Assembly: GCF_900143535.1 (NCBI RefSeq)
Contig: NZ_FRFA01000008.1
Span: forward strand, 124,001-188,000
Reading direction: 5' to 3'
DNA: 64,000 nt
Source of the DNA: Tateyamaria sp. Alg231-49
GTDB taxonomy: Bacteria > Pseudomonadota > Alphaproteobacteria > Rhodobacterales > Rhodobacteraceae
The translations under genes and the position numbers were made by a program. Under the pieces are notes generated by a model that saw nothing but the letters and a program-made list of their open reading frames with translations, did not search any database and had not been told where the DNA came from. Below are positions 32,836 through 42,354 of this stretch, piece by piece. Every line of letters begins with the position of its first letter. Position 1 is the first letter of the stretch.

Positions 32836-33801
32836 ATGACTGAATTCACAGAAGTACCGGTGCTTGATCTTGCGCCATTGATCAATGGCGAGGACACCCG
32901 CCAACTGGCCGCAAATTTCGCTGACGCCTATGGAAACATCGGTTTTGCTTATATCGTTAACCATGGCGTACCCCCGACGTTGCGCAAAGCCGTGTTTGCT
33001 TACTCAAAGCGGTTTCACGACTTGCCGGACGCGGCAAAACAGGCAATCGCGCTCAATGAGACCCATCGCGGCTATATTGCCATCAACACCTCAACAGACG
33101 TGAATTCCGATCTGGCCGAGGTGACAAAACCCAACCAATCCGCGTCGTTTATGATGATGCGAGAAGACACAAAGACCGATCCCGATTTGTATTTGTCCGG
33201 TCCAAACCAATGGCCAGATTTGAATGGGTTTCGGGACGCGTGTGAGGCGTATGTGCAAGCAATGACCGAGTTGGGTCGCAAACTGATGGGATTGGCGCTG
33301 GATGCGATCGGCACGACTGACACGTCCATTCTCAACGCGTTCGAAACACCAACGCTTTGGTTGCGCCTGCTTCACTATCCCCCGCTTCCGCCACAAGCGC
33401 CGCAAGATCTCTATGGATCCGCTCCGCACAAGGACTTTGGGTGTTTGACGTTGCTGGCACAGGATGATGTCGGCGGTCTGCAGGTTCAGACGCCAGAGGG
33501 TCAGTGGGTGGATGCACCGCCGCAAGACGACGCTTTCATCGTGAACGTCGGCGACATGTTGCACCGCATGTCGAACGGAAAACTGTTGTCTACACCGCAC
33601 AGGGTAATCAATGCTTCGGGGCGGGAGCGGTACTCGGTTCCATTCTTCTTTGACCCCAATGTGTTGGCGACCATCGAACCTCTCGCGGGAACGGGTTCAG
33701 CAAAGTTTGAACCCTTGATTTTCGGCGACTTTTTAAAGGGCGAATTGGAAGCCAGCTATGACGCACATCAGGCTGACCCATCAGATCAAAAATCAAAATA
33801 G
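32836..33801 (+). CDS. 2-oxoglutarate/Fe(II) oxygenase, isopenicillin-N-synthase family
   Basis: A 321-residue enzyme with the N-terminal DIOX_N segment (VPVLDLAPLINGEDTRQLAANFADAYGNIGFAYIVNHG, 7-44) and the catalytic jelly roll. Iron ligands are H198 and D200 (APHKDFG) and H255 (TPHRVIN); R265 in RYSVPFFF binds 2-oxoglutarate. Bacterial members oxidise small molecules and amino acid derivatives; the substrate is unknown. The gene stands alone. Confidence 0.9.
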   Translation: MTEFTEVPVLDLAPLINGEDTRQLAANFADAYGNIGFAYIVNHGVPPTLRKAVFAYSKRFHDLPDAAKQAIALNETHRGYIAINTSTDVNSDLAEVTKPNQSASFMMMREDTKTDPDLYLSGPNQWPDLNGFRDACEAYVQAMTELGRKLMGLALDAIGTTDTSILNAFETPTLWLRLLHYPPLPPQAPQDLYGSAPHKDFGCLTLLAQDDVGGLQVQTPEGQWVDAPPQDDAFIVNVGDMLHRMSNGKLLSTPHRVINASGRERYSVPFFFDPNVLATIEPLAGTGSAKFEPLIFGDFLKGELEASYDAHQADPSDQKSK

Positions 33802-34019
33802 GGACAGTCCGCCCGTTTCCTGACGTTGTGATCAATGGATTGTCGGCTTTGACGATGCAGTAAAGCGGCTCCGCATCGTCGGCTGCGGGTGAGAGGCCAG
33901 AAAGGTACAATTCTGGCCCACGGATGGGCGTTTGGAGTATGTTCATTAGGGGGCGTCCTGTCCTATGGTCCCGCAGCTTTGATGCTCGTGTTTGACGAGT
34001 GAACAGATAGGGCCAGACT

Positions 34020-34457
34020 ATGACGACGACACTGCAAATTCTGTTTGGCAGCGCCCTGTTGACGTTTTGTGCCCTTGTTCATGTGGGCATCGTGGCAGGC
34101 GCAATTCCGATTCTCAAAAAGGTTGGGCTGCGTGTCGTGCACAATGAGAATTCGTTCGGACGCGCGATCGTTCTGGGCACCAGCGTATTAATCATTCTTC
34201 TGGCGCATACGGTGCAGGTCTGGACATGGGCGATTGCGTTGATGGTCAGCGCGGCGATCACTGACTTCGCCACCAGCTTTTACTTTTCCATGGTGACTTA
34301 CACGACGCTGGGCTACGGCGATCTTGTGCTGGGCGAAAGCTTGCGCATCTTTGGCACATTCGCTGCAGTCACCGGCATGCTGACTTTTGGCATAAGCACC
34401 GCGTTCCTGATCAGCATGCTCAGCGCCCTCTATCCAGAGATATACAACCGCCGCTAA
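34020..34457 (+). CDS. Small potassium-channel-like membrane protein
   Basis: A 145-residue membrane protein with hydrophobic segments at about 5-28, 48-68, 72-92 and 108-137. It carries the selectivity-filter sequence TTLGYGD (about 95-101) between the last two, as in two-transmembrane ion-channel domains. There is no cytosolic ligand-binding domain. It probably forms a tetrameric pore; ion preference is inferred from the filter. It is followed 118 bp later by the DyP operon but has its own promoter space. Confidence 0.8.
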   Translation: MTTTLQILFGSALLTFCALVHVGIVAGAIPILKKVGLRVVHNENSFGRAIVLGTSVLIILLAHTVQVWTWAIALMVSAAITDFATSFYFSMVTYTTLGYGDLVLGESLRIFGTFAAVTGMLTFGISTAFLISMLSALYPEIYNRR

Positions 34458-34575
34458 ACGCGCGGAAATTCAGATTGGGACGTTGCCCCCAATCCGGATG
34501 CAAAAACCGTTAACACATTCAACCATCCGTGGTACTTCCAAGTCATTGATTTAGAATTTTGCGCTGAGGTCACGG

Positions 34576-35226
34576 ATGACAAATATTGCAGGCAAGGCCT
34601 ACGCCATGAATGTGGTGACCCCAAGCAACCCGCGGGTCACATGGATCAACCGGCTTTTGTTCATGGCCGCACGGGGGATGCCGGAACGGCTCATGGGTCT
34701 GCTGGGCCTGTCTTTGATCCACTTTGCCCGCTGGGTGATCATCAAACCCCAAGACTGGCCTGATCTGGGTCAGGGCCGCCAAAAGATCGACAATGACTAC
34801 ATGCTGTTTTGCTCCAACTTCAACGGCACGTGGGATCAATACATTGACGCCTTTTCAGACGGCATTCCCAACGGCCTGAACCTGTTTTGGTTTTCAGCCA
34901 CCAAATACCCACTGTCGATCCCGGTGACCCCATTCAAGACTTACATCACCCACAATCAGATCCACACTGATTACTATTACAATGCCACACCGGGGGCAGC
35001 ACAGCGCGATATTAAAACATCACTGGCCATGTACGACGCTCTGCTAGACCTTGAAAAGGCTCACAAAAGCCAAACCCCCGAAGAGTTCGCCAAAACCTAC
35101 AAGGCCGCTGTGGCCCGTGTACAGGCTGGGTTTGGTGACACGGGGTTCGGCCCGGTTGCCAGCCTCAGCACAGAAAGCGCCGACCTCAATCGCGGCGACT
35201 ACATCGCCAGCGCAAGTGAGGGTTGA
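34576..35226 (+). CDS. Unknown protein, first gene of DyP operon
   Basis: A 216-residue protein with a hydrophobic stretch at about 40-56 (LMGLLGLSLIHFARWVI), then a conserved-looking core KIDNDYMLFCSNFNGTWDQYIDAFSDGIPNGLNLFW and NQIHTDYYYNATPGAAQRDIKTSLAMYDALLDL. The core has a beta-alpha-beta rhythm that could be a ferredoxin-like half-domain. I know no named family for it. It ends only two bases before the next gene and is co-transcribed with a DyP peroxidase. Confidence 0.7.
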   Translation: MTNIAGKAYAMNVVTPSNPRVTWINRLLFMAARGMPERLMGLLGLSLIHFARWVIIKPQDWPDLGQGRQKIDNDYMLFCSNFNGTWDQYIDAFSDGIPNGLNLFWFSATKYPLSIPVTPFKTYITHNQIHTDYYYNATPGAAQRDIKTSLAMYDALLDLEKAHKSQTPEEFAKTYKAAVARVQAGFGDTGFGPVASLSTESADLNRGDYIASASEG

Positions 35227-35228
35227 TC

Positions 35229-36230
35229 ATGCCTGATCTCGACAGCGGACATATCTTTCTGACAACCTTTGCCCCCATTCGCGACACCGCCGCAAATCCG
35301 GACAAACACACTTCTTTCACGCAGGATGTGCGGATCGCACTGGCCAGCATGCCCACGGCACTTCAATCCCCGGCAACCGAGAAAATTGGGGTGAACAGTC
35401 CGTTCGCACGTAACACCCGCACCCATCTTGCGCGGATGTTTGTGCTGAACGACGTGGTCTACAATGGACGGTTGGGTAAAAACGCGCTGGCGGCCTCTAT
35501 ATCAGGTGACGATCCAGCCACGATCCAAAAGGTCGACCGGCTCAACACCTCTTACCTTGTGTTCTGCGCTGACATTGACGCGGTCGAAGTTGACGGTGCT
35601 CCCCTGCCCCGCGACCTCGGCCCCGAAGACCAAAAACGTGTTCGTGCCTCTTATGCGGCCAAGCTTTGGGAGACGATGGAGGACGAATTGCGCGCCGTCT
35701 ATTCAAACTGCGTCGGCTTTGACAGCGTAGACAGTGCCGAGGACTTCGCAACCTATCTGGACCGCTGCCACGTGGAAACGACCATGCCGTTCCACGACTA
35801 CTACCTCAAAATGCCCACGTTCAATCGGCTGCCCCTCAAGCTTTTGTTGGCCGCTGTTGGGGTGCCCCTTTTCTATGCACTTCTCGGTCTGATTTTGCGG
35901 ATATTTGGGGTGATGGAGATGCCTGTCTTTGGCACCAACACGCTGCTCGCTCTGATCTTTGGCGGGATTGCCACCATAGTCATCGGGTTCGCGGCCGTAC
36001 TTTATGCCATCCACAACGGAGAAAAGCCGCTGCCCCCGGGGGAATATGATGATCTGCCCTCTGTGCTGAAATCTCTCTATTTGCAACGTGCATTTTCGGA
36101 CTTTTATGTGGAATCCCAAGGGGTAGACGATGCCGATCTACACGCACGCTTTGGCGCCTTTCTCAAGCAACACAAACCCAGCGACCGCTCCTGTCCGACA
36201 CAGGCCCCCGGCGTGATAGGTGCTCCATGA
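35229..36230 (+). CDS. Unknown two-domain protein with membrane hairpin, DyP operon
   Basis: The start is the ATG at 35229 behind GAGGG (a TTG two codons earlier is possible); 333 residues. Two soluble alpha/beta segments at about 8-85 and 105-185 (YLVFCADIDAVEVDG, then AKLWETMEDELRAVYSNCVGF) look like successive ferredoxin-like folds. Two close membrane helices follow (about 199-220 and 229-255) and a short cytosolic tail. The stop overlaps the DyP start (ATGA). It may anchor the peroxidase or supply a substrate at the membrane; that is inference. No family name is known to me. Confidence 0.72.
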   Translation: MPDLDSGHIFLTTFAPIRDTAANPDKHTSFTQDVRIALASMPTALQSPATEKIGVNSPFARNTRTHLARMFVLNDVVYNGRLGKNALAASISGDDPATIQKVDRLNTSYLVFCADIDAVEVDGAPLPRDLGPEDQKRVRASYAAKLWETMEDELRAVYSNCVGFDSVDSAEDFATYLDRCHVETTMPFHDYYLKMPTFNRLPLKLLLAAVGVPLFYALLGLILRIFGVMEMPVFGTNTLLALIFGGIATIVIGFAAVLYAIHNGEKPLPPGEYDDLPSVLKSLYLQRAFSDFYVESQGVDDADLHARFGAFLKQHKPSDRSCPTQAPGVIGAP

Positions 36231-37894
36231 CCAAAGCCCTGAACTTGCACGACATACAAGGCAACGTGGTGCGCGCCTACGGGCGGTTTTCCTTTCCCTT
36301 TGCGCGCTATTTCTTCTTTCATATCGCTGACCGAAAAGCCGGGCGAAAATTCGTGGATGATGTGCGTGGCCAAGTGACCACAGCCGCACGCTGGCCCGAT
36401 CAGACAAAAAAGCCGGACTGCACTGTGAACATCGGCCTCACGTTCTTTGGACTTTGGCAGTTGGGCGTACCTGCGCGCACGCTCAAAGGCATGCCAGACG
36501 AATTCGTAGACGGCATGAAGGCGCGCGCCTTTGTCCTTGGGGATCGCGACACAACCAAAGTGGCCGAGAATGACCCCGAATGGGATGCCCATTGGGATTT
36601 AATCTGGCAGCGCAACCGCATGCCAGGCACGTCTGGTCGCGATGACGTGCACATCTGGGTGTCACTCAATGCGCAACTCAAGACACCCGGCACTGCTGAG
36701 CCTGTGGACGCGCTGGAGGATCAGACGCAGTGGTTGCGCGACTTGTGTGACGCCACGGATGGCGGCGTACGTTTGTTGAGTGGGCATGGCAAGGACGGCA
36801 AGGCGGACTATCAGTCCGCCAACGCAGTCTTTGATAAGTACGGTGAAACAGAACTGCCCACCCCAAAAGAGCATTTCGGCTTTGCTGACGGCATTGGAGA
36901 CCCGGTCTTTGACGGGCAATATGATCCAGAGAAAACCAAGACGGCAGTAATCGGACGGGGCAAGCAGGTGGATGGCAAGTGGGTGCCAATCCAGACCGGT
37001 GAATTCATCCTTGGTCATCCAGACGAAAGCCAGGAACTCCCGCCCGCCGCCATGCCGCCTGAATTTTCGCAAAACGGCACCTTCATGGCCTTCCGCAAAC
37101 TGCATGAATATGTGGGTCGGTTCGATGAGGTTCTGGCAGAAGAAGCCAAATCATTTGCCGCGGTTATGGACGTCTCTGCCGAAGAGGCGGCACAAACGCT
37201 GCGGGCAAAAATGTGCGGACGCTGGTCAGATGGGGTGCCACTGGCCACCGTGCCAACTTACGCAAAATGGCAAGCCTTCCGGTCAGAACATGGGTTTGAC
37301 GACCCGGACCCTGTCAAAGCTCTGGAAAATCAGGCCAAATACCTGCGGTCTCCGGCTGCATCTGACTTTCATTACGCCGACGACATGCCCGGTTTCAACG
37401 TGCCCGGTGGGGCGCATATCCGCCGGATGAACACGCGCGACTACCTTGATCCTTTGAACAAACCCGGCGTTGATGATACAGGCTGTCCCTTCTCAAACGA
37501 AAACGCCACCCACGCGCTCAACAAGCGCCGTCGTGTGTTGCGGCGGGGGTTGCCATACGGGGCGTCGGACCCGAGCAAAAACACGGACGACACCGAACAG
37601 GGCGTGGCCATGATGATCATCGGAACCAGCTTGTTTCGTCAGTTTGAATTCGTGCAGCAACAGTGGGTTCAGTACGGGCTCGACTTCCATCAAGGCAACA
37701 ACACCTGCCCGATGCTGGGAGAACACCGCACGCACACACGGTTTACGATTCCGTCAGACCCGAAGTCAGGCAAGCCGCCCTACATCATGAGCAAGCTCAA
37801 GACCTTTGTGGAATGTCGTGGAGGGGAATACTTCTTTATCCCATCGATGACATGCCTGCGCCTGATCGCGATGGGGATCGTTGACCCGACCTGA
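36227..37894 (+). CDS. DyP-type peroxidase
   Basis: A 555-residue dye-decolorizing peroxidase. The distal-side motif is FGFADGIGDP (217-226, D221), the likely proximal haem ligand is H397 in GGAHIRRMNTRD, and FMAFRKLHEYVGRF lies in the first domain core. Length and layout fit the larger C/D-type subfamily. It has no signal peptide. It is the last gene of a three-gene coupled operon with two unknown proteins, which suggests that they work on the same, possibly lipid-linked, peroxide substrate. Confidence 0.9.
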   Translation: MTKALNLHDIQGNVVRAYGRFSFPFARYFFFHIADRKAGRKFVDDVRGQVTTAARWPDQTKKPDCTVNIGLTFFGLWQLGVPARTLKGMPDEFVDGMKARAFVLGDRDTTKVAENDPEWDAHWDLIWQRNRMPGTSGRDDVHIWVSLNAQLKTPGTAEPVDALEDQTQWLRDLCDATDGGVRLLSGHGKDGKADYQSANAVFDKYGETELPTPKEHFGFADGIGDPVFDGQYDPEKTKTAVIGRGKQVDGKWVPIQTGEFILGHPDESQELPPAAMPPEFSQNGTFMAFRKLHEYVGRFDEVLAEEAKSFAAVMDVSAEEAAQTLRAKMCGRWSDGVPLATVPTYAKWQAFRSEHGFDDPDPVKALENQAKYLRSPAASDFHYADDMPGFNVPGGAHIRRMNTRDYLDPLNKPGVDDTGCPFSNENATHALNKRRRVLRRGLPYGASDPSKNTDDTEQGVAMMIIGTSLFRQFEFVQQQWVQYGLDFHQGNNTCPMLGEHRTHTRFTIPSDPKSGKPPYIMSKLKTFVECRGGEYFFIPSMTCLRLIAMGIVDPT

Positions 37895-37926
37895 GCACAT
37901 GCACACGCACACGGAAATCCCGCGCG

Positions 37927-39015
37927 TTAGCGGCTCATGCGATAGACTGTCCCGTTGCCCACAGAAACAAACAGGATGCTGCCATCGGCATCCTCGACGA
38001 TATCGCGCACGCGCAAGGTCTCGTCACTTTCGAGCTGTTCGACTTCGCGCACGCGTTTGCCGGATACATCCAGCCTCGAGATATAGCTGAACTTGAGTGA
38101 ACCGACGAACATGTCGCCCTTCCATTCAGGGAACATACTACCCTGATAGACTATCAATCCCGAAGGAGCGATGGACGGGTCCCAGTAGTGCGCCGGCTGC
38201 TCCATGCCCGGTGCCGACGTGCCCTGCCCGATCTTGGCACCCGAATAATGCACCCCATAGGAAATCACAGGCCACCCAAAGTTCGCGCCCTTTTGTATCC
38301 GGTTCACTTCGTCCCCACCTTGTGCGCCGTGTTCCGCTGTCCAAAGCGTGCCGCGCGCATCCAGACCTGCGCCCTGAGGATTGCGGTGTCCGTAAGACCA
38401 GATTTCAGGCCTTGCCCCCTCCACATCCACAAAGGGGTTGTCGCCCGGCACCGTCCCATCCCGGTTCACTCGAACGATAGAACCGTTGTGCACGGAACGA
38501 TCCTGCGCAGATGGGCGATCCCCCCGGTCTCCAATGGTGACAAAGAGCGTGCCATCGCGCGCTTCGACCACGCGGCTGCCAAAGTGCCTCCCCCCGGAGC
38601 TGCCAGGGGCGCTTTCAAACAGGTCGCGCAAGTTGACGAGACGACGGCCATCCGCGCTCAACTCTGCCGCAGCTAGGGCTGTGCCCGCCCCGCTGCCCTG
38701 CCGCTTGGAATAGGTCAGAAACAAGGTGCGGGTACGGGCAAAATCGCGCGCCAGTGTGATGTCGAGAAGACCACCCTGCCCCCGTGCCACGACACGCGGC
38801 GTACCCGCCACCTTGTTTTTCCGCCCGTCCCGGATCAGTTGCAGCGCACCATCGCGCTCAGTAACCAGCAGACCACCATCCGGCATTGGCGCCACAGCCC
38901 AAGGTTCATCAAGCCCGGTTGCAACGGCTGTCACAGCGACAGCCCCCCGCTCAGCATCAAGCGCAAGTGCGGGCGCGGCCAAAAGGGTCAGGGCAAGGGC
39001 AAGGGCGTTTTTCAT
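37927..39015 (-). CDS. Exported soluble sugar dehydrogenase (PQQ-type beta-propeller)
   Basis: A 362-residue protein with a signal peptide (MKNALALALTLLAAPALA) and the six-bladed propeller typical of soluble aldose/glucose dehydrogenases of the YliI/GDH-B group: LDEPWAVAPMPDGGLLVTERDG (35-56), GDRGDRPSAQDRSVHNGSIVRVNRDG and EIWSYGHRNPQGAGLDARGTLWTAEHG. PQQ-binding histidine and arginine residues are in these blocks. It oxidises sugars in the periplasm if PQQ is available. It converges with the DyP gene. Confidence 0.88.
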   Translation of the reverse strand: MKNALALALTLLAAPALALDAERGAVAVTAVATGLDEPWAVAPMPDGGLLVTERDGALQLIRDGRKNKVAGTPRVVARGQGGLLDITLARDFARTRTLFLTYSKRQGSGAGTALAAAELSADGRRLVNLRDLFESAPGSSGGRHFGSRVVEARDGTLFVTIGDRGDRPSAQDRSVHNGSIVRVNRDGTVPGDNPFVDVEGARPEIWSYGHRNPQGAGLDARGTLWTAEHGAQGGDEVNRIQKGANFGWPVISYGVHYSGAKIGQGTSAPGMEQPAHYWDPSIAPSGLIVYQGSMFPEWKGDMFVGSLKFSYISRLDVSGKRVREVEQLESDETLRVRDIVEDADGSILFVSVGNGTVYRMSR

Positions 39016-39191
39016 ATCAGATTCCCGTCTGTCAAACGATGGATAGGGCTTCTTTGCAGTCCATATGTGCCGTTTTTGGCGGAATTACAGGAAAATTGCC
39101 CGCTGCATCGTAAAGTAATCCACTTTTCTTTTTCAAAAGCCGCACGTAACGTCCTTCACCAGAACAACAGTTCCAATAAGGGAGAAACAAA

Positions 39192-40391
39192 ATGAAAAAA
39201 TTCATGATGGCCACAGCGGCCACGGCACTGATGGCAGGTTCTGCCTTTGCCGACGGTCACCAAGCGGATGTCAAAATCGGCATCATTCTGGGTTTCACCG
39301 GCCCCATTGAATCGCTGACGCCTTCCATGGCCGATGGCGCTGAGCTGGCGATGAAGGAAGTTACGGATTCCGGTTTGCTGCTCGACAGTGCAACCGTCAC
39401 GCCTGTACGCGCAGATTCGACATGCATTGACGCAGGCGCGGCATCGGCTGCCGCCGAACGTCTTGTGACAGCCGACAAGGTAGATGGCATCATGGGCGCT
39501 GATTGCTCCGGCGTCACAGGCGCGATCCTGAACAACGTGGCCGTGGCCAACGGTGTTGTGATGGTCTCGCCTTCCGCCACAAGCCCCGGCCTGTCGCACA
39601 ACGACAACGAAGACAACGGCCTGTTCTTCCGTACGTCACCTTCTGACGCGCGCCAAGGCGTTGTGATCACCGAACTGCTTATGGATCAGGGCATCAAAGA
39701 AGTCGCCGTGACCTACACCAACAACGACTATGGCAAGGGTCTGGCTGACAGCTTCCAGGCCGCGTTTGAGGCCGCAGGCGGTACTGTGACGATCAACGCA
39801 GCACACGAAGATGGGAAAGCCGACTATTCCGCGGAAGTTGGCGCGCTGGCATCAGCAGGCGGTGAACGTCTTGTCGTCGCAGGCTACGTTGACCAAGGCG
39901 GGTCGGGCATCGTGCGCGCAGCACTTGATTCCGGTGCCTTTGACACATTCCACTTCCCAGACGGTATGGTCTCTGCGGCACTGCTGGAAAACTTTGGCAC
40001 TGAAATCAACGGCTCCTCGGGTGCACACCCCAGCCCGTCTGAAGAGCTTTCTACAGCATTTGCCGATCACGTTGGCGGTGCCTTTGACAGTTCTTCGCCC
40101 TTCACACCAGAAAGCTATGATGCAGCAGCGCTGATCATGTTGGCGATGCAGGCGGCTGGCTCCAAAGACAGCAATGACTACAAAGAGCACGTTATGAACG
40201 TCGCCAATGCGCCGGGTGAAGAGATTGGCGTGGGCGAGTTGGCCAAAGCGCTGCAAATCCTCAAGGATGGCGGCGACATCGACTATGTTGGTGCCACAGG
40301 CGTCGAACTGGTCGGACCGGGTGAGGCCGCGGGCAACTACCGCGAAATCAACTATGACGGCGGTGTGGACAACACGGTCGGCTTCCGCTGA
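39192..40391 (+). CDS. livK: ABC transporter substrate-binding protein (Leu/Ile/Val type)
   Basis: A 399-residue periplasmic binding protein: signal peptide MKKFMMATAATALMAGSAFA, then the type I fold with VKIGIILGFTGPIESLTPSMADGAELAMKEV and a serine-rich pocket segment VVMVSPSATSPGLS. A strong AGGGAG box precedes the start. It is the first gene of the liv-type operon and is followed by a hairpin likely to reduce read-through. The ligand may be a branched-chain amino acid or another amide or amino compound; family members vary. Confidence 0.9.
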   Translation: MKKFMMATAATALMAGSAFADGHQADVKIGIILGFTGPIESLTPSMADGAELAMKEVTDSGLLLDSATVTPVRADSTCIDAGAASAAAERLVTADKVDGIMGADCSGVTGAILNNVAVANGVVMVSPSATSPGLSHNDNEDNGLFFRTSPSDARQGVVITELLMDQGIKEVAVTYTNNDYGKGLADSFQAAFEAAGGTVTINAAHEDGKADYSAEVGALASAGGERLVVAGYVDQGGSGIVRAALDSGAFDTFHFPDGMVSAALLENFGTEINGSSGAHPSPSEELSTAFADHVGGAFDSSSPFTPESYDAAALIMLAMQAAGSKDSNDYKEHVMNVANAPGEEIGVGELAKALQILKDGGDIDYVGATGVELVGPGEAAGNYREINYDGGVDNTVGFR

Positions 40392-40414
40392 TCCGTTCTG
40401 CATGTACAAACAAG

Positions 40415-40442
40415 ACAGCCCGAGGCGCAATCCTCGGGCTGT
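40415..40442 (+). terminator. Attenuating hairpin between livK and livG
   Basis: ACAGCCCGAGG and CCTCGGGCTGT form an 11-bp stem with a six-base loop, followed by only TTTC. A partial terminator here would give more binding protein than ABC subunits, a common arrangement. Confidence 0.72.
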
Positions 40443-40486
40443 TTCAGCATCTTAAAGGCCGCTCTTAACGTGATACGGGGACTGAT

Positions 40487-41269
40487 ATGATCGTCGTTGA
40501 CGACCTGCACAAACACTTCGGCGGATTTCACGCCGTGGACGGTGCGTCGCTGAAAATCGAACCGGGATCAATCACCGGATTGATTGGCCCAAACGGTGCA
40601 GGAAAAACAACTCTTTTCAATGTGATCGCGGGCGTTCTTCCACCAACGTCAGGTCGCGTGACCATGGACGGTGAGGACATCACCGGCCTGCCGCCGCATA
40701 CCCTGTTTCACAAGGGCCTGCTGCGCACCTTCCAGATCGCGCAAGAGTTTTCGTCCATGACCTGCCGTGAAAACCTGATGATGGTGCCCGCTGCACAATC
40801 GGGTGAGACACTGTGGAACACGTGGTTCGGGCGCAAGCGCATCGCAAACGAGGAACGCGCACTGGCCGCCAAGGCCGACGAAGTGCTGGAGTTTCTGACA
40901 GTCGAACATTTGGCCGATCACAAAGCCGGACAAGTTTCGGGCGGGCAGAAAAAGCTGCTGGAGCTGGGGCGCACCATGATGGTGGACGCCAAGATCGTGT
41001 TTCTGGACGAGGTCGGCGCGGGCGTAAACCGCACCCTGCTCAACACCATTGGCGATGCGATCCTGCGGCTGAACCAAGAGCGAAATTATACTTTTGTCGT
41101 GATTGAACACGATATGGATTTCATCGGCAAGATTTGTGACCCCGTCATATGTATGGCTGAGGGCCGTGTGCTGGCCGAAGGAACGCTGGCCGAGATCAAG
41201 GCCAATGAGCAGGTGATCGAGGCCTATCTTGGCACCGGTCTCAAGAACAAAGACAAGGTGGGCGCATGA
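40487..41269 (+). CDS. livG: ABC transporter ATP-binding protein LivG type
   Basis: A 260-residue ATPase. Walker A is GPNGAGKTT (about 35-43), the signature is VSGGQKKLLELGR, and Walker B is KIVFLDEVGAGVN. Proline after the DE pair is replaced by valine, and the usual LSGGQ has V in place of L; both are tolerated variants in this family. It powers uptake together with LivF, LivH and LivM encoded just downstream. Confidence 0.92.
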   Translation: MIVVDDLHKHFGGFHAVDGASLKIEPGSITGLIGPNGAGKTTLFNVIAGVLPPTSGRVTMDGEDITGLPPHTLFHKGLLRTFQIAQEFSSMTCRENLMMVPAAQSGETLWNTWFGRKRIANEERALAAKADEVLEFLTVEHLADHKAGQVSGGQKKLLELGRTMMVDAKIVFLDEVGAGVNRTLLNTIGDAILRLNQERNYTFVVIEHDMDFIGKICDPVICMAEGRVLAEGTLAEIKANEQVIEAYLGTGLKNKDKVGA

Positions 41270-41362
41270 TCTTGTTTCGAATTGGCAAAGCCAATCCGAC
41301 GCGTGGGGGCCAACCCCCACACCCCCGTGGTATTTCTGGTCAAGAGAAACAGGGAGGGCGCA

Positions 41363-42076
41363 ATGTCTGAGCCCTTTTTGATCGGTGACACGATGACCGG
41401 CGGCTATGGTGCGGGGCCGGACATTCTACATGACTGCACGGTGGCTGTGGAACCCGGCGAAATTGCGGTGATTGTCGGCCCCAACGGGGCGGGTAAATCG
41501 ACGGCGATGAAGGCAGTGTTTGGGATGCTGGACGTACGCCAAGGCTCGGTGCGCCTTGATGGCGAGGACATCACGGACCTGTCCCCGCAAGATCGTGTGG
41601 CCAAGGGCATGGGCTTTGTGCCTCAGACCTCCAACATCTTCACCTCGATGACAGTCGAGGAGAACCTTGAGATGGGTGCCTTTATCCGGCTCGATGATTT
41701 TTCCGGCACCATGGCGCAGGTCTATGATCTGTTCCCGATCCTGAAAGAGAAACGCTATCAGGCGGCGGGTGAATTGTCGGGCGGTCAGCGACAGCAGGTG
41801 GCCGTGGGCCGTGCACTGATGACCCAGCCCAAGGTGCTGATGTTGGATGAGCCGACGGCGGGTGTGTCGCCCATCGTCATGGACGAATTGTTTGACCGTA
41901 TCATTGAAGTGGCGCGCACCGGCATTCCGATCCTGATGGTAGAACAGAACGCCCGCCAAGCGCTTGAGATTGCAGACAAAGGCTATGTTTTGGTGCAGGG
42001 GCGCAATGCGTATACGGGGACGGGCAAGGAATTGCTGGCAGATCCTGAAGTGCGCAAGAGTTTCTTGGGGGGATGA
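41363..42076 (+). CDS. livF: ABC transporter ATP-binding protein LivF type
   Basis: The ATG at 41363 is preceded by AGGGAGGG, so the longer frame from 41282 was not used. The 237-residue ATPase has Walker A GPNGAGKST, signature LSGGQRQQVAVGRAL and Walker B VLMLDEPTAGVSP. The stop overlaps the next gene (ATGA). Confidence 0.92.
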   Translation: MSEPFLIGDTMTGGYGAGPDILHDCTVAVEPGEIAVIVGPNGAGKSTAMKAVFGMLDVRQGSVRLDGEDITDLSPQDRVAKGMGFVPQTSNIFTSMTVEENLEMGAFIRLDDFSGTMAQVYDLFPILKEKRYQAAGELSGGQRQQVAVGRALMTQPKVLMLDEPTAGVSPIVMDELFDRIIEVARTGIPILMVEQNARQALEIADKGYVLVQGRNAYTGTGKELLADPEVRKSFLGG

Positions 42077-42354
42077 GGATGATTTATACGCTAGTTGCTG
42101 CCGTCGTTGCCATTTTGCTGGTACTTTCAGGAGTGTTAAGGATCGTCATGGGCTTTGTTGTTGATGCGCAATTTGGTCAAAACCCCAAGTCAATCGCGCG
42201 ATCCTTGGGAAACTACAAAAACACGGGTGAAGTCATTGACCGAGGCTTAACACACTTTGCGCTTGGCGTGACGCTTGGCGGCCTCACATATATGAGCAAG
42301 TCACTGGCATTGATCACGCAAGCCTCAACTGACACCTTCGAAGAGGGCTATTAA
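42073..42354 (+). CDS. Small membrane protein embedded in liv operon
   Basis: A 93-residue protein between livF and livH, overlapping both (ATGA at its start, TAATG at its end; an ATG two codons in is also possible). It has one clear membrane helix at residues 4-28 (IYTLVAAVVAILLVLSGVLRIVMGF) and a weaker second one at about 62-75. A gene at this place is unusual for liv operons. Tight coupling implies equal production with the permeases, so it may be a small accessory subunit. No family is recognised. Confidence 0.72.
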   Translation: MRMIYTLVAAVVAILLVLSGVLRIVMGFVVDAQFGQNPKSIARSLGNYKNTGEVIDRGLTHFALGVTLGGLTYMSKSLALITQASTDTFEEGY

